Origin: an uncultured Clostridia bacterium
GTDB taxonomy: Bacteria > Bacillota > Clostridia > Lachnospirales > Lachnospiraceae
Assembly (NCBI GenBank): GCA_946611595.1
Contig: CAMODY010000015.1
Location: 1-18,438, forward strand
DNA length: 18,438 nt
Direction: 5' to 3'
In this document: piece after piece, positions 1 through 7,220 of the stretch
Numbering within the stretch: position 1 is the stretch's first letter
Layout of the letters: each line of letters begins with the position of its first letter
Made by a program: the position numbers and the translations under genes
The notes under the pieces: model-generated
The model's database searches: none
Told to the model about the DNA's origin: nothing
The model's input: only the letters and a program-made list of their open reading frames with translations

Positions 1-108
1 GAGCAGGTGCTGCATATCTGGATGGAAGAGGCTGAGCCAAAGGAGCGCTTTGGAAGGTATTTGGATCGGATCGGAGTTGAAAACTTTATTGCAAAACTGA
101 AGTTTTAA
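1..108 (+). CDS. C-terminal end of an unidentified protein (possibly an AsrC-like sulfite reductase subunit)
   Basis: An open frame enters from the left edge and ends at a TAA at 106-108, leaving only the last 35 residues. The tail contains EPKERFGRYLDRIGVENF, a stretch recalling the extreme C-terminus of siroheme/Fe-S nitrite-sulfite reductases such as anaerobic sulfite reductase subunit C. That resemblance is from memory and rests on very little sequence. No cofactor motif lies in the visible part. The gene is followed by a terminator hairpin at 202-229, so it is transcriptionally separate from what follows. Confidence 0.55.
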   Translation, partial: EQVLHIWMEEAEPKERFGRYLDRIGVENFIAKLKF

Positions 109-201
109 ATCTATCTGAATTAGAGAAGATTCGTGCAAATACAACCTTCGAGACAGAAGTGAATTAATAAAGGAAACGGAAACAGTATTGACAGGAAAAA
201 G

Positions 202-229
202 CAGACATGAAAAACATGTCTGTTTTTTT
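202..229. terminator. Bidirectional rho-independent terminator
   Basis: A perfect 8-bp stem, CAGACATG (202-209) with CATGTCTG (215-222), has a 5-nt A loop and is followed by seven T on the plus strand. On the minus strand the same stem is followed by CTTTTT. It sits between the plus-strand gene ending at 108 and the minus-strand MerR gene ending at 245, so it probably serves both. Confidence 0.85.
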
Positions 230-244
230 GCTCCTGCGAAATGG

Positions 245-1090
245 CTATGAATCTACCCGGGCCATAAACTCAACCAGGAATTCGTCTGTATGATCTGTCA
301 GGAACGGACCGATGAGATCATAGCAATATAAGTCTGAAGTGATCCTGAAATTATGATCTTCTGCATATTGTCGGAACAATCTAAAGCAATTGTTTCGTTT
401 CTCATAGTCGTTCGTAATAAGATCGTCCCCAAAACAGAAATGCAGATACAGTCCTTCAGGTTTAATCTGCAAATGTTCTTCCGGTATGGAAGACGGATCT
501 TCAATCTTTGACATCAGAAGATCTTGTACAAAACGATCACGCATCAGGTTTTCTCTTAGCATACGAAAAACCAGCATAGGTCTTTGCGGTGATGATACAA
601 CGACCGGATCAATCATATGCATACGGATCTCTTTCAAGGCCTCAATTGATGAGTATCTTCCGGAGAAAGGAGTTGTATAAAAGTATTCTTCTTTGCAAAA
701 CTCAAGTTTGGGGATACGAAGCGGTTTATTGAATGCGTCAATCGTTGTAGTTTCTCCGGCAAGTACTGTGTTATAGCGTTGTTGGAGCTGCTCCATTTCA
801 TTTATACAACGCTGCTGACTGATATCCAGGGCATTCAAATATCTTGGGATCGAACGATCCTCGACATACTCTCTTATCTCCTGAATCGATAATCCGATCC
901 TTCTTAAATGAGCAATATACTGGAATAGATAGAAATCCCTCGTCGAATAATATCGATAATGGTTTTCTTCATCCACCTGTGGTTTGATCAGCCCTTCTTT
1001 TTCGTAATGATATAAGGTGCTGCGATTCACTCCGCAGGCATTAGCAAATTCTTTTACAGAAAATTCATGATTGAATTCAGCAAAATTCAC
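245..1090 (-). CDS. MerR family transcriptional regulator
   Basis: A 281-residue regulator. The N-terminal MerR winged helix-turn-helix spans about residues 10-77. It starts FSVKEFANACGVNRSTLYHY, then has the wing EGLIKPQ and a Tyr-rich RYYSTRDF segment. A short helical linker (about 80-115) leads to a C-terminal domain of about 160 residues. That domain looks like a GyrI/BmrR-type effector pocket but is too diverged to be sure. I chose a GTG start at 1088-1090 because GAGGG (1099-1103) lies 8 nt upstream; a TTG at 1103-1105 would add five residues but sits on top of that site. The gene diverges from the FAD oxidoreductase and the promoter between them has a 19-bp spacer. MerR proteins activate such promoters by twisting the DNA, so it most likely senses a substrate or stress signal for module A. 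The effector is unknown. Confidence 0.93.
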   Translation of the reverse strand: MNFAEFNHEFSVKEFANACGVNRSTLYHYEKEGLIKPQVDEENHYRYYSTRDFYLFQYIAHLRRIGLSIQEIREYVEDRSIPRYLNALDISQQRCINEMEQLQQRYNTVLAGETTTIDAFNKPLRIPKLEFCKEEYFYTTPFSGRYSSIEALKEIRMHMIDPVVVSSPQRPMLVFRMLRENLMRDRFVQDLLMSKIEDPSSIPEEHLQIKPEGLYLHFCFGDDLITNDYEKRNNCFRLFRQYAEDHNFRITSDLYCYDLIGPFLTDHTDEFLVEFMARVDS

Positions 1091-1124
1091 AAATAAATCC
1101 CTCAAAGTTTGTTGAAAGTGATTT

Positions 1125-1155
1125 TTGACCTTAGTGTTACTTCAAAGTTTATCAT
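1125..1155 (+). promoter_or_regulatory. MerR-type promoter with 19-bp spacer, driving module A
   Basis: TTGACC (1125-1130) and TATCAT (1150-1155) are separated by 19 bp instead of 17. This is the hallmark of promoters activated by MerR-family proteins. An imperfect dyad, ACCTTAG (1128-1134) with CAAAGTT (1143-1149), 5 of 7 positions complementary, lies in and around the spacer. The leader to the proposed start at 1259 is about 95 nt. The sequence TCAAAGTTT occurs at 1102-1110 and again at 1142-1150. Confidence 0.6.
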
Positions 1156-1258
1156 ATTATTAAAAGAAACGCAGTATTGAATCTTTGTACACTTATAAGT
1201 TATTGGAATGGACTTACATGATTCGTATTTGGGCATCGATGAGAAGGAGGACGCAAAA

Positions 1259-2803
1259 ATGGTCAATAACTATGATGCAAGGAAATTTAACACGGATGTA
1301 CTTGTCTGTGGAGGTGGTGTTGCAGGAGCTGCAGCAGCAATCGTAGCAGCAAGAAGAGGATTGAAAGTTCTTGTCCTCGAATACGGTATTTCTCTTGGCG
1401 GGCTAGCTACAAACAATTATGTCACAGGTATTGCAGGACAAGTTGAAGGCTTAAGCCTCGAATGGATCAATCGCTGTATCGAAGAAGGATATGGTCAGTG
1501 GAGACCGCATCTTCCGTTATTTGATCCTGACAAAGCAAAAATTCTACTGGAAACCATGATCCATGAGCATGGCGGCCGTATCCTTTATGGCACACATGTT
1601 GTAGATGTAAACATGGAAGAAGATGGCAACAATATCAAGAGTGTTATTGCCTATAGCAAATCCGGAAGAATGGAGATCTCTGCTAAGGTTTATATTGATG
1701 CAACTGGTGATGGTGATGTTGCAGCGGCAGCGGGCGCTCCTTACGAAGAAGGAAGTCCGGAATTTATGGGTTTGAATATGGGAACAACTCTGGCGTTCCG
1801 TTTTACTAATGTCAACTGGGCAGCTTATCAGAAAGCCAATGGAGAATGGGCTAGGAAGCAGATCCAGGAAAAAGGAAAAGTAGATTGTTACGGACTGTAT
1901 AATGATATGCATAGAAAAGCTCTTGAGGCCGGCGATCTTCCTTACTTTGTATTCCCATCTGCATTGATGTATCCGATCCCGGGATTCCCGGAGGATTCGA
2001 TCGATGTTTCTGTTATGACCTGCCACAGTTTCTACAACCATAACACAGATGTAGAGGATCTTACCCGTCAGATCGTAGAGCAGCATCAGCAGATCCTGTT
2101 TTTGGAAAAATTCTTTAATAAGTGGATTCCGGGCTTTGAAAAAGCTAAGGTATCCGGTATCGGAAGTTTGCATGGAGTGCGGGATTCCAGAAGGATCATT
2201 GGAGAATATGTATTTAAGGCATCAGATATTGCATGCGCAAGAAAATTTGAAGATGGTATCGTAAGATTTCCGGAATTCTTTGATACGCATCATCCGACCA
2301 GTCCTTTGCAGGGCTTTAAGCGGCATATCCATATGGAAAAACCAGAGGAGCCAACGGTTACGATTCACGATGAACGCTTTGAAGGACATGAAATGCATCG
2401 CTTCGGGGCACCGGCAGGCGTACAATGTAGACCGAACCCGAGAGATTACTGCGAGATTCCGTTCCGTTCACTTGTGCCGCTCGGCGTAGACAATCTCCTT
2501 CTTGCAGGTAGATGCGTATCTGCTGAGTTTGACTCCTGCGGAGGAGTCCGTGTTATAGCACCATCAATGGGAACCGGACAGGCTGCTGCACTTGCGGCTG
2601 AGATCGCAGTCCGGGAAGGAACCAGGATCCGCGATATTGACCCGAAACTGATCCGTAAAAAGATGATCGAAGAAGAAGGTGTGGAATTAGACAAACCGGT
2701 CGATGGATATTGGGAAGAGCGGACACATAGAGAAGGAACTCTGATCGTAAACTTCACCGATTCGGCGGACATCATTACTCCACAGGGAGTCGTACCGTTC
2801 TAG
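1259..2803 (+). CDS. FAD-dependent oxidoreductase (FAD_oxidored family)
   Basis: A 514-residue flavoprotein. The N-terminal Rossmann fold has the dinucleotide motif CGGGVAGAAAA (about residues 17-27) after a hydrophobic strand, and an acidic residue, E41, ends the second strand in VLVLEYG. A second FAD-contacting region, IDATGDGDVAAAAG, lies about a third of the way in. The C-terminal NLLLAGRCVSAEFDS and SMGTGQAAALAAEIA segments are typical of the FAD_oxidored group. There is no CxxC disulfide, no Fe-S motif and no signal peptide, so it is probably cytoplasmic. The start is ATG 1259, with AAGGAGG at 1244-1250 eight bases upstream; an in-frame ATG at 1208 has no such site. It is the first gene of module A, 55 bp before the URO-D-like gene. 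The substrate is unknown; members oxidise or reduce varied small organic molecules. Confidence 0.9.
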   Translation: MVNNYDARKFNTDVLVCGGGVAGAAAAIVAARRGLKVLVLEYGISLGGLATNNYVTGIAGQVEGLSLEWINRCIEEGYGQWRPHLPLFDPDKAKILLETMIHEHGGRILYGTHVVDVNMEEDGNNIKSVIAYSKSGRMEISAKVYIDATGDGDVAAAAGAPYEEGSPEFMGLNMGTTLAFRFTNVNWAAYQKANGEWARKQIQEKGKVDCYGLYNDMHRKALEAGDLPYFVFPSALMYPIPGFPEDSIDVSVMTCHSFYNHNTDVEDLTRQIVEQHQQILFLEKFFNKWIPGFEKAKVSGIGSLHGVRDSRRIIGEYVFKASDIACARKFEDGIVRFPEFFDTHHPTSPLQGFKRHIHMEKPEEPTVTIHDERFEGHEMHRFGAPAGVQCRPNPRDYCEIPFRSLVPLGVDNLLLAGRCVSAEFDSCGGVRVIAPSMGTGQAAALAAEIAVREGTRIRDIDPKLIRKKMIEEEGVELDKPVDGYWEERTHREGTLIVNFTDSADIITPQGVVPF

Positions 2804-2858
2804 ACCGTTTATTGAGTTGAATAAAGATAAGTAAGAGAAGATAGCAACGGAGGTTTTC

Positions 2859-3866
2859 ATGACACCGAAAGAAAACTATCTGAAAGTCTTAAAAGGGGAA
2901 ATCCCGGAGTGGCTCCCTATTGACACATATACCTTTTATCCTCCGTGGTTTACCCCAGGAATCATCTGCATCCGCCCGGAGATCTTTAACATCGGGCGCA
3001 TGGGAGGTACGGATTTCTTTGGAGTAAAGTTTATTACGACAGAGAGCACCGGTGGTCAGGGAATGCCGGATCATAGTCAGATCCTGCTGAAAGATATCCA
3101 CGACTGGCCTAATGTGATCAAGCTTCCGGATATCAATGAGTTTGATTTTGAGGAGATGGCACGGAAAGACCTCGCAAGAGTCGACCGGAGCCAGACCGCA
3201 GTGGAACTGGGAACCCATGTTGGATACTTCCAGCTGCTAATGGAATTCATGGGCATGACGGAAGGTCTGATCGCCATGTATGAGGAGCCGGAAGAGGTTT
3301 ACAACCTGATGGAGTATCTAGCAGACTGGCTGGATGAATTCTTTAAACGAAGCATCGATGCTTATAAGCCAGATGTTTATGCGATCACAGATGACATTGC
3401 TTCATCCCAAAGTACATTTATGTCGAAGCAGGTGTATCGGGATTTGATCAAACCCTTCCATGTCCGTATGTGTGAACATGCCAATCAGCTTGGAATTCCG
3501 ATCGACATGCATTGCTGCGGACATTGTGAAGACTTTATTGAAGAGTGGTTTGATTTCAATGTCATCATGTGGAACTGCTGTCAGTGGATGAATGATCTGG
3601 AAGGAATCAAGAAGAAATACAGCAACCGCCTGATCTTAAACCGCTGCAACAGTTTGGATGATCCGCAGAATTTCTCGGATGCAAAGGAAGAGGACGTTCG
3701 TGCCTGCATCCGGAAGTATATTGATACCTTTGCTCCGGGTGGCGGTTATATCTTTGGAGCATATGTGTTTGGTCCGAACGGGGATGCGACGATTGCCAAA
3801 CGCAATATGTGGATGATGGATGAGTACAAGAAGTACGGTATTCCGTGGTATAAGAATCATTCCTGA
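2859..3866 (+). CDS. URO-D/MtaA-fold protein (uroporphyrinogen decarboxylase family)
   Basis: A 335-residue TIM-barrel protein of the URO-D superfamily. Besides true haem-pathway decarboxylases, this superfamily includes corrinoid methyltransferases (MtaA, CmuA). Visible family marks are the N-terminal TPKENYLKVLKGE helix, ITDDIASSQSTFMS (about 177-189), and MHCCGHCEDF (217-226), where H218 and C220 fit the His-x-Cys zinc pair of the methyltransferase branch. The usual third zinc Cys in the Gly-rich C-terminal loop is missing (GGGYIFGAYVFGPNG, about 294-308); H222 or C223 might replace it. The lack of haem genes nearby argues against haem synthesis. No corrinoid-binding protein is encoded in the window. 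It could be a methyl- or carboxyl-transfer enzyme acting on the module A substrate. ATG 2859 follows CGGAGG. Confidence 0.88.
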   Translation: MTPKENYLKVLKGEIPEWLPIDTYTFYPPWFTPGIICIRPEIFNIGRMGGTDFFGVKFITTESTGGQGMPDHSQILLKDIHDWPNVIKLPDINEFDFEEMARKDLARVDRSQTAVELGTHVGYFQLLMEFMGMTEGLIAMYEEPEEVYNLMEYLADWLDEFFKRSIDAYKPDVYAITDDIASSQSTFMSKQVYRDLIKPFHVRMCEHANQLGIPIDMHCCGHCEDFIEEWFDFNVIMWNCCQWMNDLEGIKKKYSNRLILNRCNSLDDPQNFSDAKEEDVRACIRKYIDTFAPGGGYIFGAYVFGPNGDATIAKRNMWMMDEYKKYGIPWYKNHS

Positions 3867-3920
3867 CAGACGTGCTGAGGCTCACATCCCGGCGCTGTCT
3901 TTGGAAGGCAGGTATAAAAA

Positions 3921-4729
3921 ATGATACAAACTGACGAATTGAAAAAATACATATTGGATTCTGGGGCAAAGCTCGTTGGAATTGCTCCTGCAAGCCGATT
4001 TGAGGGGGCACCGGACGGGAAACGACCAGAAGATCTTCTTCCGAGCGCAAAATCGGTTGTTGTGATTGGAATCCGTCTTGTGGACGGAGCGTTACAGAGC
4101 GTATTCCGTGCCATGGAAGAGGGAAAAAATATCTTCATGGTTTATTCGGAACCTATTGCGCTGCATTGATCCCAAATATGAAGGTCGGAAATCTGACACT
4201 GGAAACCGCAAAATATATTGAGAATACAATGGGAGGCATTGCTGTTCCGACTGCAACCGGACCTTACCAGCACGACAGCGCTTTTTCACAGAGACGGGCG
4301 GCTGTCGCTGCAGGACTTGGTGAGATGGGAATCTCCGGTTATGTGATTACGCCGGAGTATGGTCCGCGTGTCCGCTGGGGTGCAATCCTGACACAGGCAG
4401 AACAGGAGTATGATGAGATGCTTTCGGATGAGTTTGTTTTTTGTGCAGGAAAAGAGGCGTGCGGAAAGTGTCTTACTGTCTGTCCGACGGCCGCTCTGGC
4501 TTCCGAGAATATGATCACATTTGAAATGGATGGACATCAGATCAGGTATATTGATGTGGATCTTATGGCATGCAAGGCAGGATGCATGGACCTCGAAGTA
4601 GCACCTCATCCATCTAAAACAGAAGTGCAGGCGGAAATCGACCGGAAAGGCTATGATCCGGGAGATATGCTGATCCCTCCAACCTGGAAGTGCGATCGTT
4701 GTCTGATCTACTGTCCGGCAGGCGAATAA
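3921..4729 (+). CDS. QueG-like 2x[4Fe-4S] protein, reading frame interrupted by a -1 shift
   Basis: Two overlapping frames encode one protein. Residues 1-82 run from ATG 3921 to a TGA at 4167-4169; the rest continues in the -1 frame to TAA 4727-4729. Joining at the A_AAA_AAT run (4124-4130) gives 269 residues. The first part has SAKSVVVIGIRL. The second has AGLGEMGISGYVITPEYGPR (131-150), shared by epoxyqueuosine reductase-like and reductive-dehalogenase-like proteins. It then has Cys at 175, 181, 184 and 188 (CGKCLTVCP), Cys at 218 and 222, and KCDRCLIYCP (C258, C261, C265), enough for two clusters. Such proteins pass single electrons and some work with cobamides. Third gene of module A, ending at a terminator. 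It may be a broken gene, a slippage gene or carry a one-base sequence error: an extra A in the run restores one frame. Confidence 0.75.
4124..4130 (+). other. Candidate -1 slippery heptamer A_AAA_AAT
   Basis: The heptamer is in the correct register for -1 slippage: frame 0 reads GGA AAA AAT, and slipping back one base gives TAT CTT CAT GGT and opens the frame that continues to 4729. In the -1 frame the junction reads KNYLHGLFGTYCAALIP, which looks like real protein. The frame-0 extension FMVYSEPIALH does not. Beyond the frame-0 stop at 4167-4169 a second TGA soon follows. The alternative is a lost A in this homopolymer. Confidence 0.5.
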
Positions 4730-4765
4730 TAAAACAAAACATCAGTGAATTTCATATTCTTCTTG

Positions 4766-4844
4766 AAAACATTGCGGGAACCCCCTCTTGTTTGAAAGAG
4801 TGCTTTTCATGTTCTTCATAACAAAGTTCCCGCATTGTTTTTTT
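4766..4844. terminator. Long-looped inverted repeat between convergent genes, likely bidirectional terminator
   Basis: AAAACATTGCGGGAAC (4766-4781) pairs with GTTCCCGCATTGTTTT (4826-4841) with a single T-T mismatch and is followed by a T run. The 44-nt loop holds a small inner hairpin (CTCTT/AAGAG). It lies between the Fe-S gene (plus) and the AraC gene (minus), whose stop codon falls inside the right flank. Confidence 0.65.
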
Positions 4845-5973
4845 ATCTGCTTTTTTTTCGGTACGACTGCGGGGAGCAGCCGTATTTCTTTTTAAATGCC
4901 CTGGATAGATAACTTGGGGCAGAAAACCCGATAAACTCCGTGATATCACTAATGCTCATTGCGGTGTTTTCCAACAATTCTTTCGCTTTTTCCAAACGGA
5001 TCTCATGTATGATATCGATATAATTCTGACCTGTGTACTCCTTAAAGCAACGGCTGATATGCGCGGTACTGTAGTGAAATGTATTAGCAAGATCTTTTAA
5101 TGTGATCGTTTTATAGTTCATACGCATATATTTCAGCATTTGCGGAAACTCCGCGACTGAACGACGTGATTCGCTGTTATAAAAATAAAAATTGGAATTG
5201 CTACGCATAAGATGGCAGAACATCATATTCATTCCGGCAACAGCGGCACGATCAGAAAAATCATCATAGATATAGGTTTCATACATAATTGCTTTGATAT
5301 TTTTCCGGATATAGTCATTTCCGCTAATGTCAAAGAGCAAATAGTTCGGATCATCCGACTGCTGAAAGATCGCCGCAAAAAAACCAGAGAGAAGTTGGTT
5401 CGAAGAAAGAATATCAAAAAAGTTATCATTAAAAAACTGCTTTTTTACGAGAAGCCGGATTGCTCTGCAGTTTCGGTCCCTCGCAATCACCTGATGTTTG
5501 GAGCCGGGGGTGATGATAATCAGATCGTTTTCTTTTAAAACTCGCGCAGAATCCTCGAATACAAGGTCACAGCTTCCATTCATGATACAGTCGATCTCAA
5601 AGTAGGTATGGGTATGCGGAGGCTCATAAAGGAAGGGCGCAATCGCATAAGCCCAGAGATTTGCGTCACTGAACGCATGGAAATCGTTTACTTCATAAGA
5701 GGAGTCCTGAACAGGCATGCCGGTGATCGCGATCGGCAGATCATACAAAGTCCTGAAAAAAGTGTCATCTTCCATATCAAGAAAATCCATGGAGTCCGTG
5801 AAAGGGGATAATTCTCCCGGACGCTGAGGATGTGCCGCAAGCATAAAAGCATCGACAAACTTTAACGATGCCCAGCGGGCTTTGTCCGTATTATAAATTG
5901 TTTCCAGAATATCAACGATTTCGTTTAATGTTGATCGTGCGGTCTGTTGCGATAAGAGTTGATCTGTTTTCAT
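4843..5973 (-). CDS. AraC family transcriptional regulator with N-terminal cupin domain
   Basis: A 376-residue regulator. The middle holds an AraC-type cupin sensor domain: PPHTHTYFEIDCIMNGSCDL followed by DLIIITPGSKHQV, the usual strand pattern of ligand-binding AraC proteins. The last ~100 residues hold the double helix-turn-helix. The first has KDLANTFHYSTAHISRCFKE, the second has ISDITEFIGFSAPSYLSRAF, and it ends with the KKKYGCSPQSYRK signature. ATG 5973 is preceded by AGGGAG with six bases between. It is divergent from the two-cupin operon. Two direct repeats in the shared intergenic region (6003-6075) are candidate operators, so it most likely activates module B on binding the substrate. 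The N-terminal ~110 residues have no clear family assignment. Confidence 0.95.
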   Translation of the reverse strand: MKTDQLLSQQTARSTLNEIVDILETIYNTDKARWASLKFVDAFMLAAHPQRPGELSPFTDSMDFLDMEDDTFFRTLYDLPIAITGMPVQDSSYEVNDFHAFSDANLWAYAIAPFLYEPPHTHTYFEIDCIMNGSCDLVFEDSARVLKENDLIIITPGSKHQVIARDRNCRAIRLLVKKQFFNDNFFDILSSNQLLSGFFAAIFQQSDDPNYLLFDISGNDYIRKNIKAIMYETYIYDDFSDRAAVAGMNMMFCHLMRSNSNFYFYNSESRRSVAEFPQMLKYMRMNYKTITLKDLANTFHYSTAHISRCFKEYTGQNYIDIIHEIRLEKAKELLENTAMSISDITEFIGFSAPSYLSRAFKKKYGCSPQSYRKKSR

Positions 5974-6002
5974 TTCCTACTCCCTGAAAAAGAAGATACG
6001 CT

Positions 6003-6075
6003 TCAAATTTATCTGTTCATAAAAAAATCATAGCACTTTCCCAATATCAAAAAAAGTCAAATTTTTATCAATTCA
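6003..6075. repeat. Direct repeat pair, candidate AraC operator
   Basis: TCAAATTTATCTGTTCA at 6003-6019 and TCAAATTTTTATCAATTCA at 6057-6075 share TCAAATTT, ATC and TTCA in order. The copies are 54 bp apart start to start, about five helical turns, in the region shared by the AraC gene and the operon it faces. AraC proteins typically bind direct repeats on one DNA face. The region is A/T-rich, so chance similarity is possible. Confidence 0.4.
6027..6035 (-). promoter_or_regulatory. Extended -10 promoter element of the AraC gene
   Basis: The minus strand reads TGCTATGAT, matching the extended -10 pattern TG-n-TATAAT with one mismatch in the hexamer. It lies about 54 bp upstream of the AraC start at 5973. 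A TTGACT further upstream is 22 bp away, too far to be a normal -35, but an extended -10 does not need one. The element lies between the two direct repeats, which would allow autoregulation. Confidence 0.4.
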
Positions 6076-6152
6076 GTTTGTATTTCAAAACGCGGCTTCT
6101 GCGTAAAATCAAAATGAATCATTACAAGTGTAGTAAGAAAGGAGAATTAGTT

Positions 6153-7220
6153 ATGGCAAAAAAATGTTCTTATCTGAAGAAATATTTTGAACTGAGGGAA
6201 GGCCCTCAAGGGTTATATCCGGAACCGCTTCTTTGGAAAGAAGGCCCGGAAATGGAAGGCTTTGCAGGAAACTTTTTCTATACCTTTGTTACAAAGCCAA
6301 CACAGTTCCATCCGGTTGAGGGTGCAGTTATCCATCCATACAATGAAGTCCTCGTGTTTGCGTCACTTGATCTGGACGACATCCTGCAGCTTCATGGAGA
6401 ACTGACGATCGAACTCGGTGAAGAGAGAGAAGTCTATACGATCACAGAGCCGTCTTTTGTCTGCATTCCGGCGGGACTGCAGCATGGACCGGTAAAAGTA
6501 AATAATGTGGAACGTCCCTTTGTACACTTCGCTATGGGCATCGAAGGAGACGGCACTTATCAGGCAGAATGTATTGCTCCGGCAGATCTGAAGGATCCGG
6601 TGCCTGGAGAAAAATATGCGCATCTGATCAAGCCGCTACGTACGAATATGGAGAATATCCTGAATGATCCTGACATGAATCCGGAGAAACTGATGGCGGA
6701 GATGGAGGAACAGGGCGTAACCTTCGGAAGCGGTATGGGATATGAGGCGCTGATGGATAACAAAGGCGTTCTTCGCAGTGCTTTCGTTCAGATGGGACCG
6801 GGTAATGCTGATCAGATGGTATGGATCTTCGGAAACGATATGGAAGATTTCAATCTGAATTTCTCCTGGGGCTTTTATAACAGTCCGGGCAAGTGGCATC
6901 GCCATGGCGAAGTTCATGTACATCCGGAAGAGGAAATCCTTATTTTTGTAAGCCTTGATCCGGATAAGCCTCTGGATTTCGGTGCAGAAGTGGAACTTGG
7001 AATGGGCTGGGATGACGAGCGCATCGTCATCAGCAGAACTCCGGGCCTTTATGTTTGCCCGAAAGGTCTGCCACACCTTCCGGAAATTACAAGATGGGTA
7101 GACAGACCATTTGGTTTTATTGTCTGCAATATAGACTCCGGTCATGCATCTCCATGGGTTGAGACAGATGAGGACGGATCGATCCTTGATTCAGAAAGAG
7201 AAAAAGATTTTGGTTTCTAG
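6153..7220 (+). CDS. Two-domain cupin (bicupin) protein of unknown function
   Basis: A 355-residue protein with two related cupin-like barrels. The first (about 55-130) has HPYNEVLVFASLD, with H61 and E65, and then a proline/glycine turn, CIPAGLQHGP, with H111. The second (about 245-330) has HVHPEEEILIFVSLDPD, with H255, H257 and E261, and then CPKGLPHLPE with H308. Each copy thus keeps a His/Glu...His set able to hold a metal ion, and both share the string F-VSLD/F-ASLD, showing internal duplication. The linker has DPDMNPEKLMAEMEEQG. I set the start at ATG 6153, preceded by AAAGGAG (6138-6144); an upstream in-frame ATG at 6078 lacks one. It is the first gene of module B. Bicupins include dioxygenases, decarboxylases and isomerases; in an anaerobe a non-oxygen role is more likely. 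I do not recognise a specific family. Confidence 0.88.
   Translation: MAKKCSYLKKYFELREGPQGLYPEPLLWKEGPEMEGFAGNFFYTFVTKPTQFHPVEGAVIHPYNEVLVFASLDLDDILQLHGELTIELGEEREVYTITEPSFVCIPAGLQHGPVKVNNVERPFVHFAMGIEGDGTYQAECIAPADLKDPVPGEKYAHLIKPLRTNMENILNDPDMNPEKLMAEMEEQGVTFGSGMGYEALMDNKGVLRSAFVQMGPGNADQMVWIFGNDMEDFNLNFSWGFYNSPGKWHRHGEVHVHPEEEILIFVSLDPDKPLDFGAEVELGMGWDDERIVISRTPGLYVCPKGLPHLPEITRWVDRPFGFIVCNIDSGHASPWVETDEDGSILDSEREKDFGF

Noticed and set aside
1208..1258. Upstream ATG (1208) as the start of the FAD oxidoreductase
   Set aside because: There is no ribosome site before it, whereas ATG 1259 has AAGGAGG at ideal spacing and the flavin fold begins shortly after.
1544..2173. A long minus-strand reading frame inside the FAD oxidoreductase gene
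   Set aside because: It lies wholly within a convincing gene, has no ribosome site or recognisable motif, and its composition is that of a frame complementary to real coding sequence.
2859..3866. True uroporphyrinogen decarboxylase of haem synthesis (hemE)
   Set aside because: The protein carries the His-x-Cys motif of the methyltransferase branch and no haem genes are nearby.
4150..4185. TGA at 4167-4169 as a selenocysteine codon in the Fe-S gene
   Set aside because: Reading through the TGA stays in frame 0 and meets another TGA within a few codons; the conserved protein continues in the -1 frame instead.
2859..4729. A complete corrinoid O-demethylase system
   Set aside because: A URO-D-like protein and an Fe-S protein are present, but there is no corrinoid-binding protein in the window and the URO-D-like protein lacks the third zinc Cys.
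6021..6060. TTGACT on the minus strand as the -35 of the AraC promoter
   Set aside because: It is 22 bp from TATGAT, too far for a normal promoter; an extended -10 explains the site better.
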